A DNA stretch of 64,000 nucleotides from NCBI GenBank assembly GCA_028820215.1, contig JAPPKD010000172.1, positions 1 through 64,000 on the forward strand, written 5' to 3'. A program made the position numbers and the translations under genes. Below are positions 26,138-35,102 of the stretch, piece by piece (within the stretch, counting starts at the first letter, position 1; every line of letters starts with the position of its first letter). Below the pieces are notes generated by a model. That model ran no database searches. It was given only the letters and a program-made list of their open reading frames with translations, and was not told where the DNA came from. This stretch comes from Spirochaetaceae bacterium (GTDB lineage: Bacteria; Spirochaetota; Spirochaetia; SZUA-6; Bin103).

Positions 26138-29135
26138 TCACGGCGTGGCTGTCGGCTCGTAGGCCAGGCTGAACACCGTGTCGGTCATCCAGCGCTTGAA
26201 GCTGTCGTTGTCCATGAATTGCTTGAACAGCTCGGTGTCGTCGCGCATCACGGCGGTCACCACCCGCAGCAGCGCCCGGTCGTGCTCGATGCAGGCGTTC
26301 TGCCGGTCCGAGTTGCGCTAGGCGTTGCGGAAGGCGGTGTCCTCCCGCACACGCTCGGGGATGGTCTCGATGATGAGTTGTTGCACGCGGTCGGCGTCCT
26401 CCCACTTGATGTCGCCGAAGTGCTCGTTGAACGTGCGCAGGATGTTGGAGAGCCGGTCCAGCTCCGGCTCGCCGCGGCGGCCGCCGCCGTCGCCGGGGAC
26501 CGGACCGATCTCGGCGTCCTGGTCCGGCAGCATGATGCGCTGCATCGCCTGTTTCTCCACCCGGTAGCTGTCCAGGTCGATGGCGTCGAGGATGCCCTTG
26601 GAGAGGTCCTCCTCTTCGGGGGCCGGCAGCTTGGGGATGAGGAAGTTCAGGAAGATCGAGCGCTTCTCCCATTCGGCGTTGGTGTACGGCAGCACTGACG
26701 ACAGGAAGGCGTAGGTCCGCACGAACGCCTTGGCGCCGCCTTTGAACTGAACCTGCCCGTCCTCGTCCAGCTCGCTCCGGTAGACCGCCACGCAGGCGTC
26801 CAGGATCGGATCGAGCTTGTCGCGGTCCTCCCCGCCCAGGTAGCGCCGCGCGAGCTCCTCGACCTGCTCCCCGGAATAGACTTGGGCGTCGTCCATCTCC
26901 GCCTGCAGGTCGTGGAGCTTGTTGGGGTCGGTCTCCTCGGCCAGGATCGTCGCCCGGTAGAAGTCCGCGAACGCGTCGCGGATGGTGTCGGCGTCGTTGA
27001 GGAAGTCGAGCACGAACACGTCGTGCTTCTTCTGGTGCGCCCGGTTCAGGCGAGACAGGGTCTGCACCGCCTTGATGCCGGACAGCGTCTTGTCCACGTA
27101 CATGGTGTGCAGCAGCGGCTCGTCGTAGCCGGTCTGGAACTTGTCCGCGCACACCAGGAAGCGGTAGGGATCCTCCCGGAACCGCGCGGCGATGTGCGAC
27201 GAGGGCAGGCCGTTCAGCGACGCCTCGGTCACCTTCGCCCCGCCCAGCTCGTGCTCGCCCGAGAAGGCGACCAGCGCCTGGCAGGGGCTCTTGCGCTCGG
27301 CCAGGTAGTCGCGGATAGCGTGGTAGTACTGGACCGCGCGCTCGATGCCGTTGGTGACCACCATCGCCCGCGCCGCGCCGCCGATCTTGCTCTGCGCCAG
27401 CCGTGGAAGTGGTCGACCATGATCTCGGCCTTGAGGCCGATCGCGTGGTCGCTCCCCTCCACTAAGCGGCGCAGCTTTCTCTGCGCCTTGCGGGTGTCGA
27501 ACTCCGGATCGTCCTCCACCGTCTTGGCGAGCTTGTAGTAGCTGGACACCGGCGTGTAGTGAGCCAGCACGTCCAGGATGAACCCCTCTTGGATCGCCTG
27601 CTTCATGGAGTAGCTGTGGAAGGCGTGATGCCTGACCGTCCCGTCCGGCTGCGGTTCCGGGGTCCTGAAGATCTCCAACGTCTTGTTCTTGGGCGTGGCC
27701 GTGAACGCGAAGTAGCTGGCGTTCGGCAGCAGCCGGCGCGACTCCATCACGCGGTTGATCCGGTCCTCGTAGGTCTCCTCCTCGCCTGCCTCGCCCCCTC
27801 CGACAGCGCCTGCGTCATGGCCGCGCTGGTGCGTCCGCTCTGGCTGGAGTGCGCCTCGTCGATGATGATCGCGAAGCTGCGCCCGCGCTGCTCGTTGCCG
27901 ATCTCGTCCAGGATGAACGGGAACTTCCGGACCGTGGAGATGATGATCTTCTTGCCGCTCTCGATGAACCGACGCAGATCGCGCGAGCGGTCGGCGTGCC
28001 CGACCGTCGCCCCCACCTGTGCGTACTGCCTGATCGTGTCCCGGATCTGACGGTCCAGGATGACCCGGTCGGTGACCACGATGATCGAGTCAAAGACCGG
28101 AGCGTCGTCCCTGGTCAGCCGGATCAGTTGATGGGCCAGCCAGGCGATGGAGTTGCTCTTGCCGCTGCCCGCCGAGTGCTGGATCAGGTACCGCCTGCCC
28201 GCGCCGTGCTCGCCGGCGTCGGCCAGCAGCCGGCGCACCACGTCGAGCTGGTGGTAGCGCGGCCAGATCTGATCCCTCCGCTTCCTGCCGCTCTTCTCGT
28301 CTTTCGCCTCCACCACCTGCGCGTAGTTCTCCAGGATGTCGGTGAGGCTCTGTCGGGTCAGCACCTCCCGCCACAGGTAGTCGATCGCCAGCCCGTCCGG
28401 GTTGGGCGGGTTGCCCGCGCCGTCGTTCCAGCCCCGGTTGAACGGCAGGAACCACGACGCCTTGCCGGCGAGCCGGGTACAGAACTGCGCCTCCCGCTCG
28501 TCCACCGCGAAGTGCGCGACGCAGCGCCCGAACTCGAACAGCTTCTCGCGCGGGTTGCGATCCTGCTGGTACTGCAACACCGCGTCGTCCGCCGTCTGCT
28601 TGGTGAGGCTGTTCTTCAACTCGAACGTGAACACCGGCAGCCCGTTGATGAACAGCCCGATGTCCAGCGCCCGCTGCGCCTCGTCCCGGCTGTAGCGAAG
28701 CTGCCGGGTCACCGTGAAGCGGTTCTGCTCGAACCGTTCCCGCGCCTGCGGGTTGTGAGCCGAGGGTGTGCCGTAGAAGAGGTCGAGGTTCAGCGCCCCA
28801 TGCTTGATCCCGTTGCGCAGCACGTCGATGGTGCCGCGCTTGGCGGTCTCGCCCTGCAGCCGGGTCACGAACGTCCGCCGTGTCGGGCCATCTTCGGAAA
28901 GTGCAAGCGCCTCGGCGGTCTCTGGCTGGGTGCCACGCAGGAAGGTCGCGACCTGCACCAAGTCGGCGCCGTACTCGCGCTCGTAGTCGTGGAAGTTGCC
29001 GCCGTTCCACCCCACGCCGCCGTATCCGGCCGGGGGATCGGCCACCGTGCCCTCGGCAGAAGGATCGCACGGATGCCCGGCCAATCCCGCGCAGATCAGT
29101 CCTTCCAACCCACGCTTCGTGGTGTCGGTGGTCAT
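26138..29135 (-). pseudogene. hsdR: hsdR copy B, near full length, two frameshifts and one stop
   Basis: ATP-dependent R subunit of a type I restriction-modification system, broken. The N-terminus (from 29135) carries the nuclease region with the FELKNSLTKQT motif. Motor motifs follow: Walker A HSAGSGKSNS, IVVTDRVILDRQI, DEAHSSQSG, FTATPK and QTLSRLNRA. The frame shifts near 27790 and again near 27395, and a TAG interrupts it at 26319-26321 just before the C-terminal 60 codons. The start fits known HsdR proteins (MTTDTTKRGLEGLIC). No hsdS is seen and only a fragment of hsdM (32555-33019), so the system is dead. Confidence 0.9.
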
Positions 29136-29211
29136 GCAATGTCTCGACCTCCACGCGTTCTCCCGGCCGTATCCCCTCCAAGGCGGCCCCGGGCTGCATG
29201 GTCAAACAGGA

Positions 29212-29437
29212 TTTCAATGCTGACCTTCGCGTCCAAGCTCCTGACCGCGTGTTCCAACGCCGCCTAGACCTGCCATTCCTCACCTTCGGAACCACTAGAC
29301 AAAGTCCTTCACCGTGGCTCCCGTGCGAGATTGCCGAACAGTCCCGATACCCGCACTCTAGTCCTGGTGAACACCCAAAGCCCGCTAAGTCTGCCGGGCA
29401 CGCTTTCTACTGCGGCGCACTTGCTCCAGTCCGACAT
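29212..29437 (-). pseudogene. DUF433 antitoxin, copy C, degenerate
   Basis: Third copy, upstream of hsdR copy B. It starts at ATG 29437 behind GAGGAGG and reads SDWSKCAAVESVPGRLSG as in copy A. A deletion then shifts the frame and TAG codons interrupt it. The end still encodes SLDAKV, followed by a toxin-like start (EILFDHA) that is cut within about eight codons, just before the hsdR start region. It is the most diverged of the three copies. Confidence 0.7.
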
Positions 29438-29721
29438 ACAATTGCCTCCTCGTCGATGGTGGACTCTGTTCCCGTTCAGCCTTCTCCATCGGTGGGCCCG
29501 GCAGCTCTCCGTTATCAGTCTCTCGGGATGCCTTCGGAAACCTCTCTGCCTCGATCAACCGGTCTTGATACCGTCTCTGTAGTACGATTTAGTATCCTAC
29601 TAACCGTACCCGGTCGCGATCAAGCCGCGCTGAGACTCGTTGGCGTACTTTTCGTATCTCGTCGATCACGGGATCACGGTCGAAAGGCACGAGATCATCG
29701 GTAACCTTTCGATCACACTGT
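29438..29721. other. Intergenic region with no recognised gene
   Basis: About 280 bases between DUF433 copy C and the OLD-family gene. A cluster of TAGTA and TACTA words lies at about 29578-29601, in a stretch more AT-rich than its surroundings. It could hold the minus-strand promoter of the DUF433 copy. I see no coding frame, tRNA or transposon end. Confidence 0.4.
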
Positions 29722-31767
29722 TCAGCGCACCAGTTTCTCGAAACTTTGATTGATCATATCGAACAGTTCCTTCGTCCTATTCCTTGTAATTATCGAGACT
29801 GAAAACGGATCTACTCCCCATGCACCGACAAGCTGCACGGCTGCTGCGACTCTCTGTGCGACGGCAAATTTACCTAGCCCTACTCTATCGAATGCTCCCT
29901 TAATCGCCTGCACGTTCGTTGCCATCTTTCTCTCGGTCTCATCTATGTCGAACTCATACCCCGCCTTCTTCAAGGCACTCGCATAGTCATCCCTGGGAAC
30001 AAGGTCTTCAATCGTCGCCTCCGACAGACCGAGAGCGCTCCCCAACATGATCACCGGCGACTCTATGCCAAATGTTTCTGCCATCTTATCCGCAGCCCTT
30101 GAACCATCATCATCGCTGTCAAGAAGCACAAGAAGCCGCCTGTCACCCACACCAGAAGCTCCAATCATGATTGATGCTAGCGGCATAAGTTGGGTCGTCC
30201 CGCCCGCGGGAATAAGAACGATGTCTTCGCCGAGAACTGCGTCGTCATTGAGCGCTGAAAGGCACTCGTTCAGAGTTTTAATGATCCAGTAGTCCGTGAT
30301 TCCCTCAACTATCAGAGAACGCTTCCCGATGAACAAAGTCTGAGCGATCGAGTAGCCCAGTGCCGCTTGGATTGGCAGCAAAGTATCTCGGTCTCCCTCT
30401 GGACGTAGGTCGGTCGATATTCGTGCGGCCTGGTTGTCGTCACCCGTCAGATACAACGTTCTGACTCTCTCCAAATGTTCCCCGTCGATTAAGAACGGCA
30501 TGTGCGTGCTATAAACGATTTGATTGCTTTCGGAAATAAGTTCGAACAAATCAAGAAGTTTCGATTGGAGAGTCGGATGAAGATGAAGTCCAGGCTCGTC
30601 CAAGAGAAGAATAGCGCCCTTGTGAGATTTTTCTGACTCCGCCAAAAAAACGAGATAGAATGAAAAGAACCACTGAAATCCGTGGCTTCGCTCCTCGAAA
30701 GGGATCCGTGACTGAGTCTTGTCGTCCGATACCTTGAGCACAATATACTCGCCGTCGATCTCAAAATGGAGAACGTGCTGCCTCTCAACCCACCACTTGA
30801 CCCACTCTCCAGTGAGCCTTAAGGAGCCCTTTTCGAGAAGGTGGCTCCGTTGCTCAAGGCGTCGGTGAACGTCCGTTTCCGTTTCACGTTGATCCCGCTG
30901 ACGGCCAAGGTAAAATATTTCCTGAGGATCAATTCCGCTCCGATCGAACAAGGCCGCTTGCGTACGCGTCTTGAGATCGAAACCATCTGATTCCAGATAA
31001 GTAGGCAGATGAATCCTCGAACTTAGCGTGCTATAGTCGTCGAAATAGATGAATACTGGAAGGTTTTTCTTCGCCCACCGTTCAGCCATGACGTGTGGCT
31101 CACCCTGCTTGGCCTCGGCTAATAGGGCTTCCAATTGATGATATTTGTCGATGTTATCGGGCGTATATTCATCGCCAGAAACCCAGTTCTTTAGCGCATC
31201 GACGATCCCGTCAAGCGCCGATATGGTGTCCTCGCTCCAGATAGGGGCAACGGCGTCAATTGCATTGATCGCTTCCTCGGCGGACTCTCGAACCAAACCG
31301 AAATCGTCAGGATCGTACTGCTCGCCGATATTCTTGACCGCGTCCTTGATTGCTTGGCAAGCCTCCGCACCAACCGCTACTCCCATTTCGCCGTCAAACT
31401 CAATCGTACGCGTAGCGCCTTTCCGCTCATCGTATGCCGTCTTTTGGACAATCACTTGAGGATCCCTCAGAAAACCGCGCGGCAATTCGTTGGCAAGAAA
31501 AGCTACCTCGTCGGCAGATAAACTGAACTCTAGAGCCGTTATAACTTGCGTATCGGTGTCGATGTGCGGGTTCTTTCCGCGGGGATAGTCGTAGAGTTGA
31601 TCGAATTCGACGCCGGCAACGTTTCTGCTCTTCCATAACGCTTGAAGAACCGCGCTCTTTCCGCTTTCGTTCTTTCCAACAAGCGCCGTGACTCGCGGAT
31701 CAGTGACTACGGGCGTTGAGTCGCTCACAACCTTGTAGTTCGTAACCTGAAACCTGACGAGATCCAT
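29722..31767 (-). CDS. OLD-family ATP-dependent nuclease (AAA ATPase plus TOPRIM)
   Basis: Predicted overcoming-lysogenisation-defect family protein (681 aa). The N-terminal RecF-like ABC ATPase has Walker A GKNESGKS at 31-38, a long coiled middle region, and a signature/Walker B block ending ILLLDEPGLHLHP near residue 400, then STHMPFLI. A C-terminal TOPRIM nuclease domain shows SLIVEGITDYW near 500 and LLVLLDSDDDG near 553. No UvrD-type helicase (GajB) is next to it, so it is class 1-like rather than a Gabija pair. Base composition is clearly AT-richer than its neighbours, a sign of horizontal arrival. It lies between hsdR and hsdM remnants, in a defence island, and appears intact. Confidence 0.88.
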   Translation of the reverse strand: MDLVRFQVTNYKVVSDSTPVVTDPRVTALVGKNESGKSAVLQALWKSRNVAGVEFDQLYDYPRGKNPHIDTDTQVITALEFSLSADEVAFLANELPRGFLRDPQVIVQKTAYDERKGATRTIEFDGEMGVAVGAEACQAIKDAVKNIGEQYDPDDFGLVRESAEEAINAIDAVAPIWSEDTISALDGIVDALKNWVSGDEYTPDNIDKYHQLEALLAEAKQGEPHVMAERWAKKNLPVFIYFDDYSTLSSRIHLPTYLESDGFDLKTRTQAALFDRSGIDPQEIFYLGRQRDQRETETDVHRRLEQRSHLLEKGSLRLTGEWVKWWVERQHVLHFEIDGEYIVLKVSDDKTQSRIPFEERSHGFQWFFSFYLVFLAESEKSHKGAILLLDEPGLHLHPTLQSKLLDLFELISESNQIVYSTHMPFLIDGEHLERVRTLYLTGDDNQAARISTDLRPEGDRDTLLPIQAALGYSIAQTLFIGKRSLIVEGITDYWIIKTLNECLSALNDDAVLGEDIVLIPAGGTTQLMPLASIMIGASGVGDRRLLVLLDSDDDGSRAADKMAETFGIESPVIMLGSALGLSEATIEDLVPRDDYASALKKAGYEFDIDETERKMATNVQAIKGAFDRVGLGKFAVAQRVAAAVQLVGAWGVDPFSVSIITRNRTKELFDMINQSFEKLVR

Positions 31768-31950
31768 TCTATCCTCTCTCAGTCATGATCGACGCAAGGT
31801 AATGCAGATATTATCCAGAGTGGCAACCGCAACGTATGAGATAATGGTTGATAATACCCAGTTAGAGCAGTTCGCAATATCCTCCTCACCACCATCGGGG
31901 GCGGTAAGAAGCAACGACGCTGCTGGACGCACGACCAGCTTCCCTGTGAC

Positions 31951-32003
31951 TTCAATTGGGTGGCTGCCCCCGTGTCCAGATCGCGGACCGGCAGCAACCG
32001 CAG
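31951..32003. repeat. 53-base imperfect direct repeat, left copy
   Basis: Starts TTCAATTGGGTG and ends CAGCAACCGCAG. It matches 33032-33084 at 45 of 53 positions in direct orientation. The two copies bracket the hsdM/hsdR remnant at a distance of 1081 bases. On the minus strand both copies can be read as a similar peptide (RLL-VR-LDT-----TQL), so the repeat may descend from a coding segment. Confidence 0.7.
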
Positions 32004-33019
32004 CCGGCGCACCACGTCGAGCTGGTGGTGGCAGCGCCCGAACTCGAACAGCTTCTCGCGCGGCTTGAGATCCGCTGGTACTGCAGGAACGCGTCGTCGA
32101 TCGTCTGCTTGGTCAGGCTGTTCTTCAGCTCGAAGGGGAACACCGGCAGCCCGTTGATGAACAGCCCGATGTCCAGCGCCCGCTTGACGTCGTCCCCGCT
32201 GTAGCTAAGCTGCGGGGTGGCCGTGAATCGGTTCTGCTCGAACCGTTCCCGCGCCTTCAGGTTGTGAGCCGAGGGCGTGCCGTAGAACAGGTCCAGGTTC
32301 AGCGCTCCGTGCTTGCCCCCGTTGCGCAGCACGTCGATAGTGCCGCGCTTGGCGATCTCGCCCTGGAGCCGGGTCAGGAACGCCCGCCGAGTCGGACCGT
32401 CTTCGGACAGCGCGAGCGCCGCGGCGGCCTCCGGCTGGGTGCCACACAGGAAGGCCGCGAGCTGCACCAGGTCGACGCCGTACTCGCGGTCATAGTCGTG
32501 GAAGTTGCCGCCGCTCCACCCCACGCCGCCGTATCCGTCCGGAGGATCAGCCCTGGCGGGGCTCAGGTTGGTGTCGGGAGAGGTGAGCTTCTTGATCAGG
32601 GTGCCCAGGGCGTCGGCGCGGGACAGGCGCGGGATCTGGTTGCGGAACTCGAGGTTGTCGAGGATGTCCTGCACGCTGGGCGAGAACCCGTCGAGGTACG
32701 CCCGGAAGTCGGCGGTGAGCTGCTGGCGATTGGCGCGGGCTCGGAGATCACTCAGGGTGAAGCGGGACGTGTTGTAGAACGCCTGCCCGGCCGCCTGGCG
32801 CAAGGCGGCGTCCTGCTCGACTACGCCGGCATTGTCGAGGGCGGCCTTCATGTCGAGGACCGCCTGCTTGCTGCCCTCCAGCACCGCGTCCAGGCGGCGC
32901 AGCACGGTCATGGGCAGGATCACGTCGCGGTACTTGCCGCGGACGTACAGGTCGCGCAGGACATCGTCGGCGATGCCCCAGACGTAGTTCGCGATCCAGT
33001 TCAGGTCGCCGTTGCTCAT
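31995..33019 (-). pseudogene. hsdM/hsdR fusion remnant
   Basis: One frame joins two genes. From ATG 33019 to about 32555 it encodes the N-terminal 155 residues of an HsdM methyltransferase (NWIANYVWGIADDVLRDLY, VRGKYRDVILPMTVLRRLD, SPDTNLSP). At about 32551 it passes without a break into the HsdR N-terminal domain (GYGGVGWSGGNFHDYDREYG to FELKNSLTKQT). The hsdR part ends in a second deletion near 32035 that joins sequence homologous to 28255 with sequence homologous to 28518 of copy B. All catalytic motifs of the methyltransferase and the motor are missing. Confidence 0.85.
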
Positions 33020-33031
33020 GTCGGCGCTCAT

Positions 33032-33084
33032 TCAATTGGGTGATCGACGCCGTGTCCAGACCGCGGACCGACAGCAACCGCGGC
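33032..33084. repeat. 53-base imperfect direct repeat, right copy
   Basis: Right-hand partner of the repeat at 31951-32003 (45 of 53 identical), immediately upstream of the hsdM remnant start. Confidence 0.7.
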
Positions 33085-33149
33085 TCTGGCCCGTCCGTCT
33101 GCCGATGATGGGCTACCGTGTTCACCGTCCCTCGTAGTATGTTCTTGCC

Positions 33150-33431
33150 GTGATTCGCTCCTGACGCAATACTGCGAGCCCGAGGGTATGGCACGGTAAG
33201 CGACCGAACCGCTTCGGAGGTCTGGACTTCGACTGCGCAGTCGATCTGTTGCTGGCGCTGAACGTGGCTCAGACGCTGCGCGACCTGAGTCCGCTCAAGA
33301 GCGTCGGTCTGCACAAGCTGAAGGGAGTACGCAGGAATCAATGGGCGATGACGGTGAACGGGCCCTGGCGGATCTGCTTCGAGTTTCGCAAGGGTGATGC
33401 CCACAACGTGGAGATCGTCGACTACCACTAG
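33150..33431 (+). pseudogene. higB: HigB toxin with TGA at codon 5
   Basis: RelE/HigB-family toxin (93 codons). From GTG 33150 the frame reads MIRS, then TGA (33162-33164), then RNTASPRVWHGKRPN, LKSVGLHKLKG, NQWAMTVNGPWRICFEF and VEIVDYH. MIRS is the usual first motif of HigB, and the codon after it is normally Phe. The nonsense codon should abolish the full toxin; only a weak internal TTG at 33249 could give a 60-residue fragment lacking the first two strands. A TAGTAT box lies nine bases before the GTG. higA follows after 12 bases. Confidence 0.8.
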
Positions 33432-33443
33432 GGAGGTACGAGT

Positions 33444-33734
33444 ATGGATCCGATTTCACATCCTGGAAGATTGCTCAAGCGCGAGCTCGAAGCCCGCCGC
33501 CTGAGCGCCAACAGATTGGCACTTGACCTTGGTGTACCGTCCGGTCGCATCACCGACATCCTGAACGGACGCAGGTCGATCACCGCTGACACGGCGCTAC
33601 GGCTCGGCCGTTACTTTGGCAACAGCCCTCGCTTCTGGCTCGACCTGCAGAGCCAGCACAATTTGGCGATGCTTGAGCGAGAGCGTGGCAAGGAGATTCT
33701 TCGACAGGTGCACCCCGCCGGCGCCTCCATCTGA
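33444..33734 (+). CDS. higA: HigA antitoxin, XRE-type regulator
   Basis: Antitoxin and autorepressor (96 aa). The HTH domain occupies residues 10-65: LLKRELEARRLSANRLALDLGVPSGRITDILNGRRSITADTALRLGRYFG with FWLDLQSQHNL following. Start ATG 33444 has GGGAGG (33432-33437). It is intact although its toxin gene carries an early stop, the usual direction of decay in such pairs. Confidence 0.92.
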   Translation: MDPISHPGRLLKRELEARRLSANRLALDLGVPSGRITDILNGRRSITADTALRLGRYFGNSPRFWLDLQSQHNLAMLERERGKEILRQVHPAGASI

Positions 33735-33749
33735 TCCCCCTACGACGCG

Positions 33750-34913
33750 CTACTTCTGGCGCTGGAGGCGCAGCGTCGCGGGCGGATCGACCGCGTGGTC
33801 GTCGATGTAGTCGAAGTCGATCTCCAGGCCGGAGCCCGGCCCTCGTGGCATCGGCACGTACCCTTCCGAGTCCATCAGGGTGATGTCCGACTTGAGCCAG
33901 GGCGGCGGCGTCCACTCCCACGACGGGTTGGAGCCGACCTCCAGGTACTTCGCGGCCGCCGTCGCGCCGCAGAGGTGCACGCACTGGTCGGCCGGTCCAT
34001 GCGGTTCGGCAGCCATGCCGAATGACTCCGCCAGGTGCACGGTCTTCATGGCCGGCGTGATCCCGCCCTCGTGCCCCAACGCGACGCGGACGATGTCGCA
34101 CGCTCCCGCCTTGATCCACTCCGCGCGCACGCGGTGGTTGCCCTGCGCTCGCTCGGGGCCGAGGATCGGAGTGTCCAGTTGCTCGACCAGCCACTGGTAG
34201 GACGACATGCTGTACTCGTCCATCGGCTCCTCGAACCAGTAGTAGCCGAGCCGGTCGAGCTCCCGCCCGATGTACAGCGCGTGCTCCCGGCTGTAGAAGT
34301 GCCAGCAGTCGAGCATCAGGTCGATGTCCGGACCGACCGCGTCCCGCACCGCCTCGCACGCCTCCACGTCTCGCTTCGGATCCAGCTCCTGGTGCGGTCC
34401 GGACGGAAACCAGGTGTGGAGTTTGAATCCCTTGAATCCTCGTTTCACACACGCCGCGGCCAGCTCCGCATAGGCCTCCGGCGTGTCCAGCGCGCCGCCG
34501 CCGAAGGTGCCCAGCGGGCTCGATGCGTAGGCGGGCACCTTGTCCCGGTAGGCCCCCAGGAGCTTGTGGATCGGCTGACCCAGATGGCGTCCGGCCAGGT
34601 CCCACAGCGCCAGGTCGACGGCGGCAAGTTCCTGAGGATGAAAGTCGCGGATCATGCCCTGCGATATCGCCATCCGCTGCCACAACCGCTCGCGGTCGAA
34701 CGGGTCGTTGCCGACGAGCATCGGCGCTATCACCTGGTCCACCAGGTTGGGACTGGCGCCGAAGGAGTAGCCCGCCGCCCCTTCGTCGGTGCTGATGGTC
34801 AGCAGCGACTCGAACACGTCGTGCTCAGGTCCGCGAATCGGATGGCCCAGGTCGTCATGGCTGCTCGTCGTGCGGTGGAGGAACGTCCTGGTCGTCACCT
34901 CGGTGATCTTCAT
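33750..34913 (-). CDS. Enolase-superfamily protein (mandelate racemase-like)
   Basis: Predicted sugar-acid dehydratase or racemase (387 aa). The N-terminal capping domain (1-125) is followed by a TIM barrel with a KxxK-type acid/base motif (RGFKGFKLH). Metal ligands are Asp in LMLDCWHFY, Glu in WFEEPMDE and Glu in ILGPERAQG, with a His in MAAEPHGPADQ. ATG 34913 was chosen because KITEVTTRTF is the conserved start; the longer frame adds 17 unrelated residues. The protein is not closely similar to the other enolase-superfamily member at 61900. The sugar acid is unknown. It lies at the edge of the defence island, convergent with higA. Confidence 0.87.
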   Translation of the reverse strand: MKITEVTTRTFLHRTTSSHDDLGHPIRGPEHDVFESLLTISTDEGAAGYSFGASPNLVDQVIAPMLVGNDPFDRERLWQRMAISQGMIRDFHPQELAAVDLALWDLAGRHLGQPIHKLLGAYRDKVPAYASSPLGTFGGGALDTPEAYAELAAACVKRGFKGFKLHTWFPSGPHQELDPKRDVEACEAVRDAVGPDIDLMLDCWHFYSREHALYIGRELDRLGYYWFEEPMDEYSMSSYQWLVEQLDTPILGPERAQGNHRVRAEWIKAGACDIVRVALGHEGGITPAMKTVHLAESFGMAAEPHGPADQCVHLCGATAAAKYLEVGSNPSWEWTPPPWLKSDITLMDSEGYVPMPRGPGSGLEIDFDYIDDHAVDPPATLRLQRQK

Positions 34914-35102
34914 GCCCGCCGCCTCATCCGGGTGATCCTGTCCGGCCCAATCTTGGCAAAGCACGACTCGCGTTCGAGCATGACGAGCAAGCTGTTCAGC
35001 ATGTGACTACCGCTGTGATTGGACATCGTATTCGCTCCTGTCTCCAGCCGGCAATCCTCAAGTGCGCGGCGGAGTTGCAGCGCGCGTCCGGGGACTGGAT
35101 GC

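Noticed and set aside
29722..31767. Gabija (GajA/GajB) system
   Set aside because: The ATPase-TOPRIM protein fits GajA in outline, but no UvrD-like helicase gene lies on either side.
31951..33084. Mobile-element attachment sites
   Set aside because: The repeats are only 85% identical, have a coding-like reading and no integrase is nearby.
22700..33750. Insertion sequences or a prophage as cause of the hsdR/DUF433 duplications
   Set aside because: I looked for transposase or integrase frames and terminal inverted repeats and saw none. Only the 53-base direct repeats at 31951 and 33032 bracket a segment.
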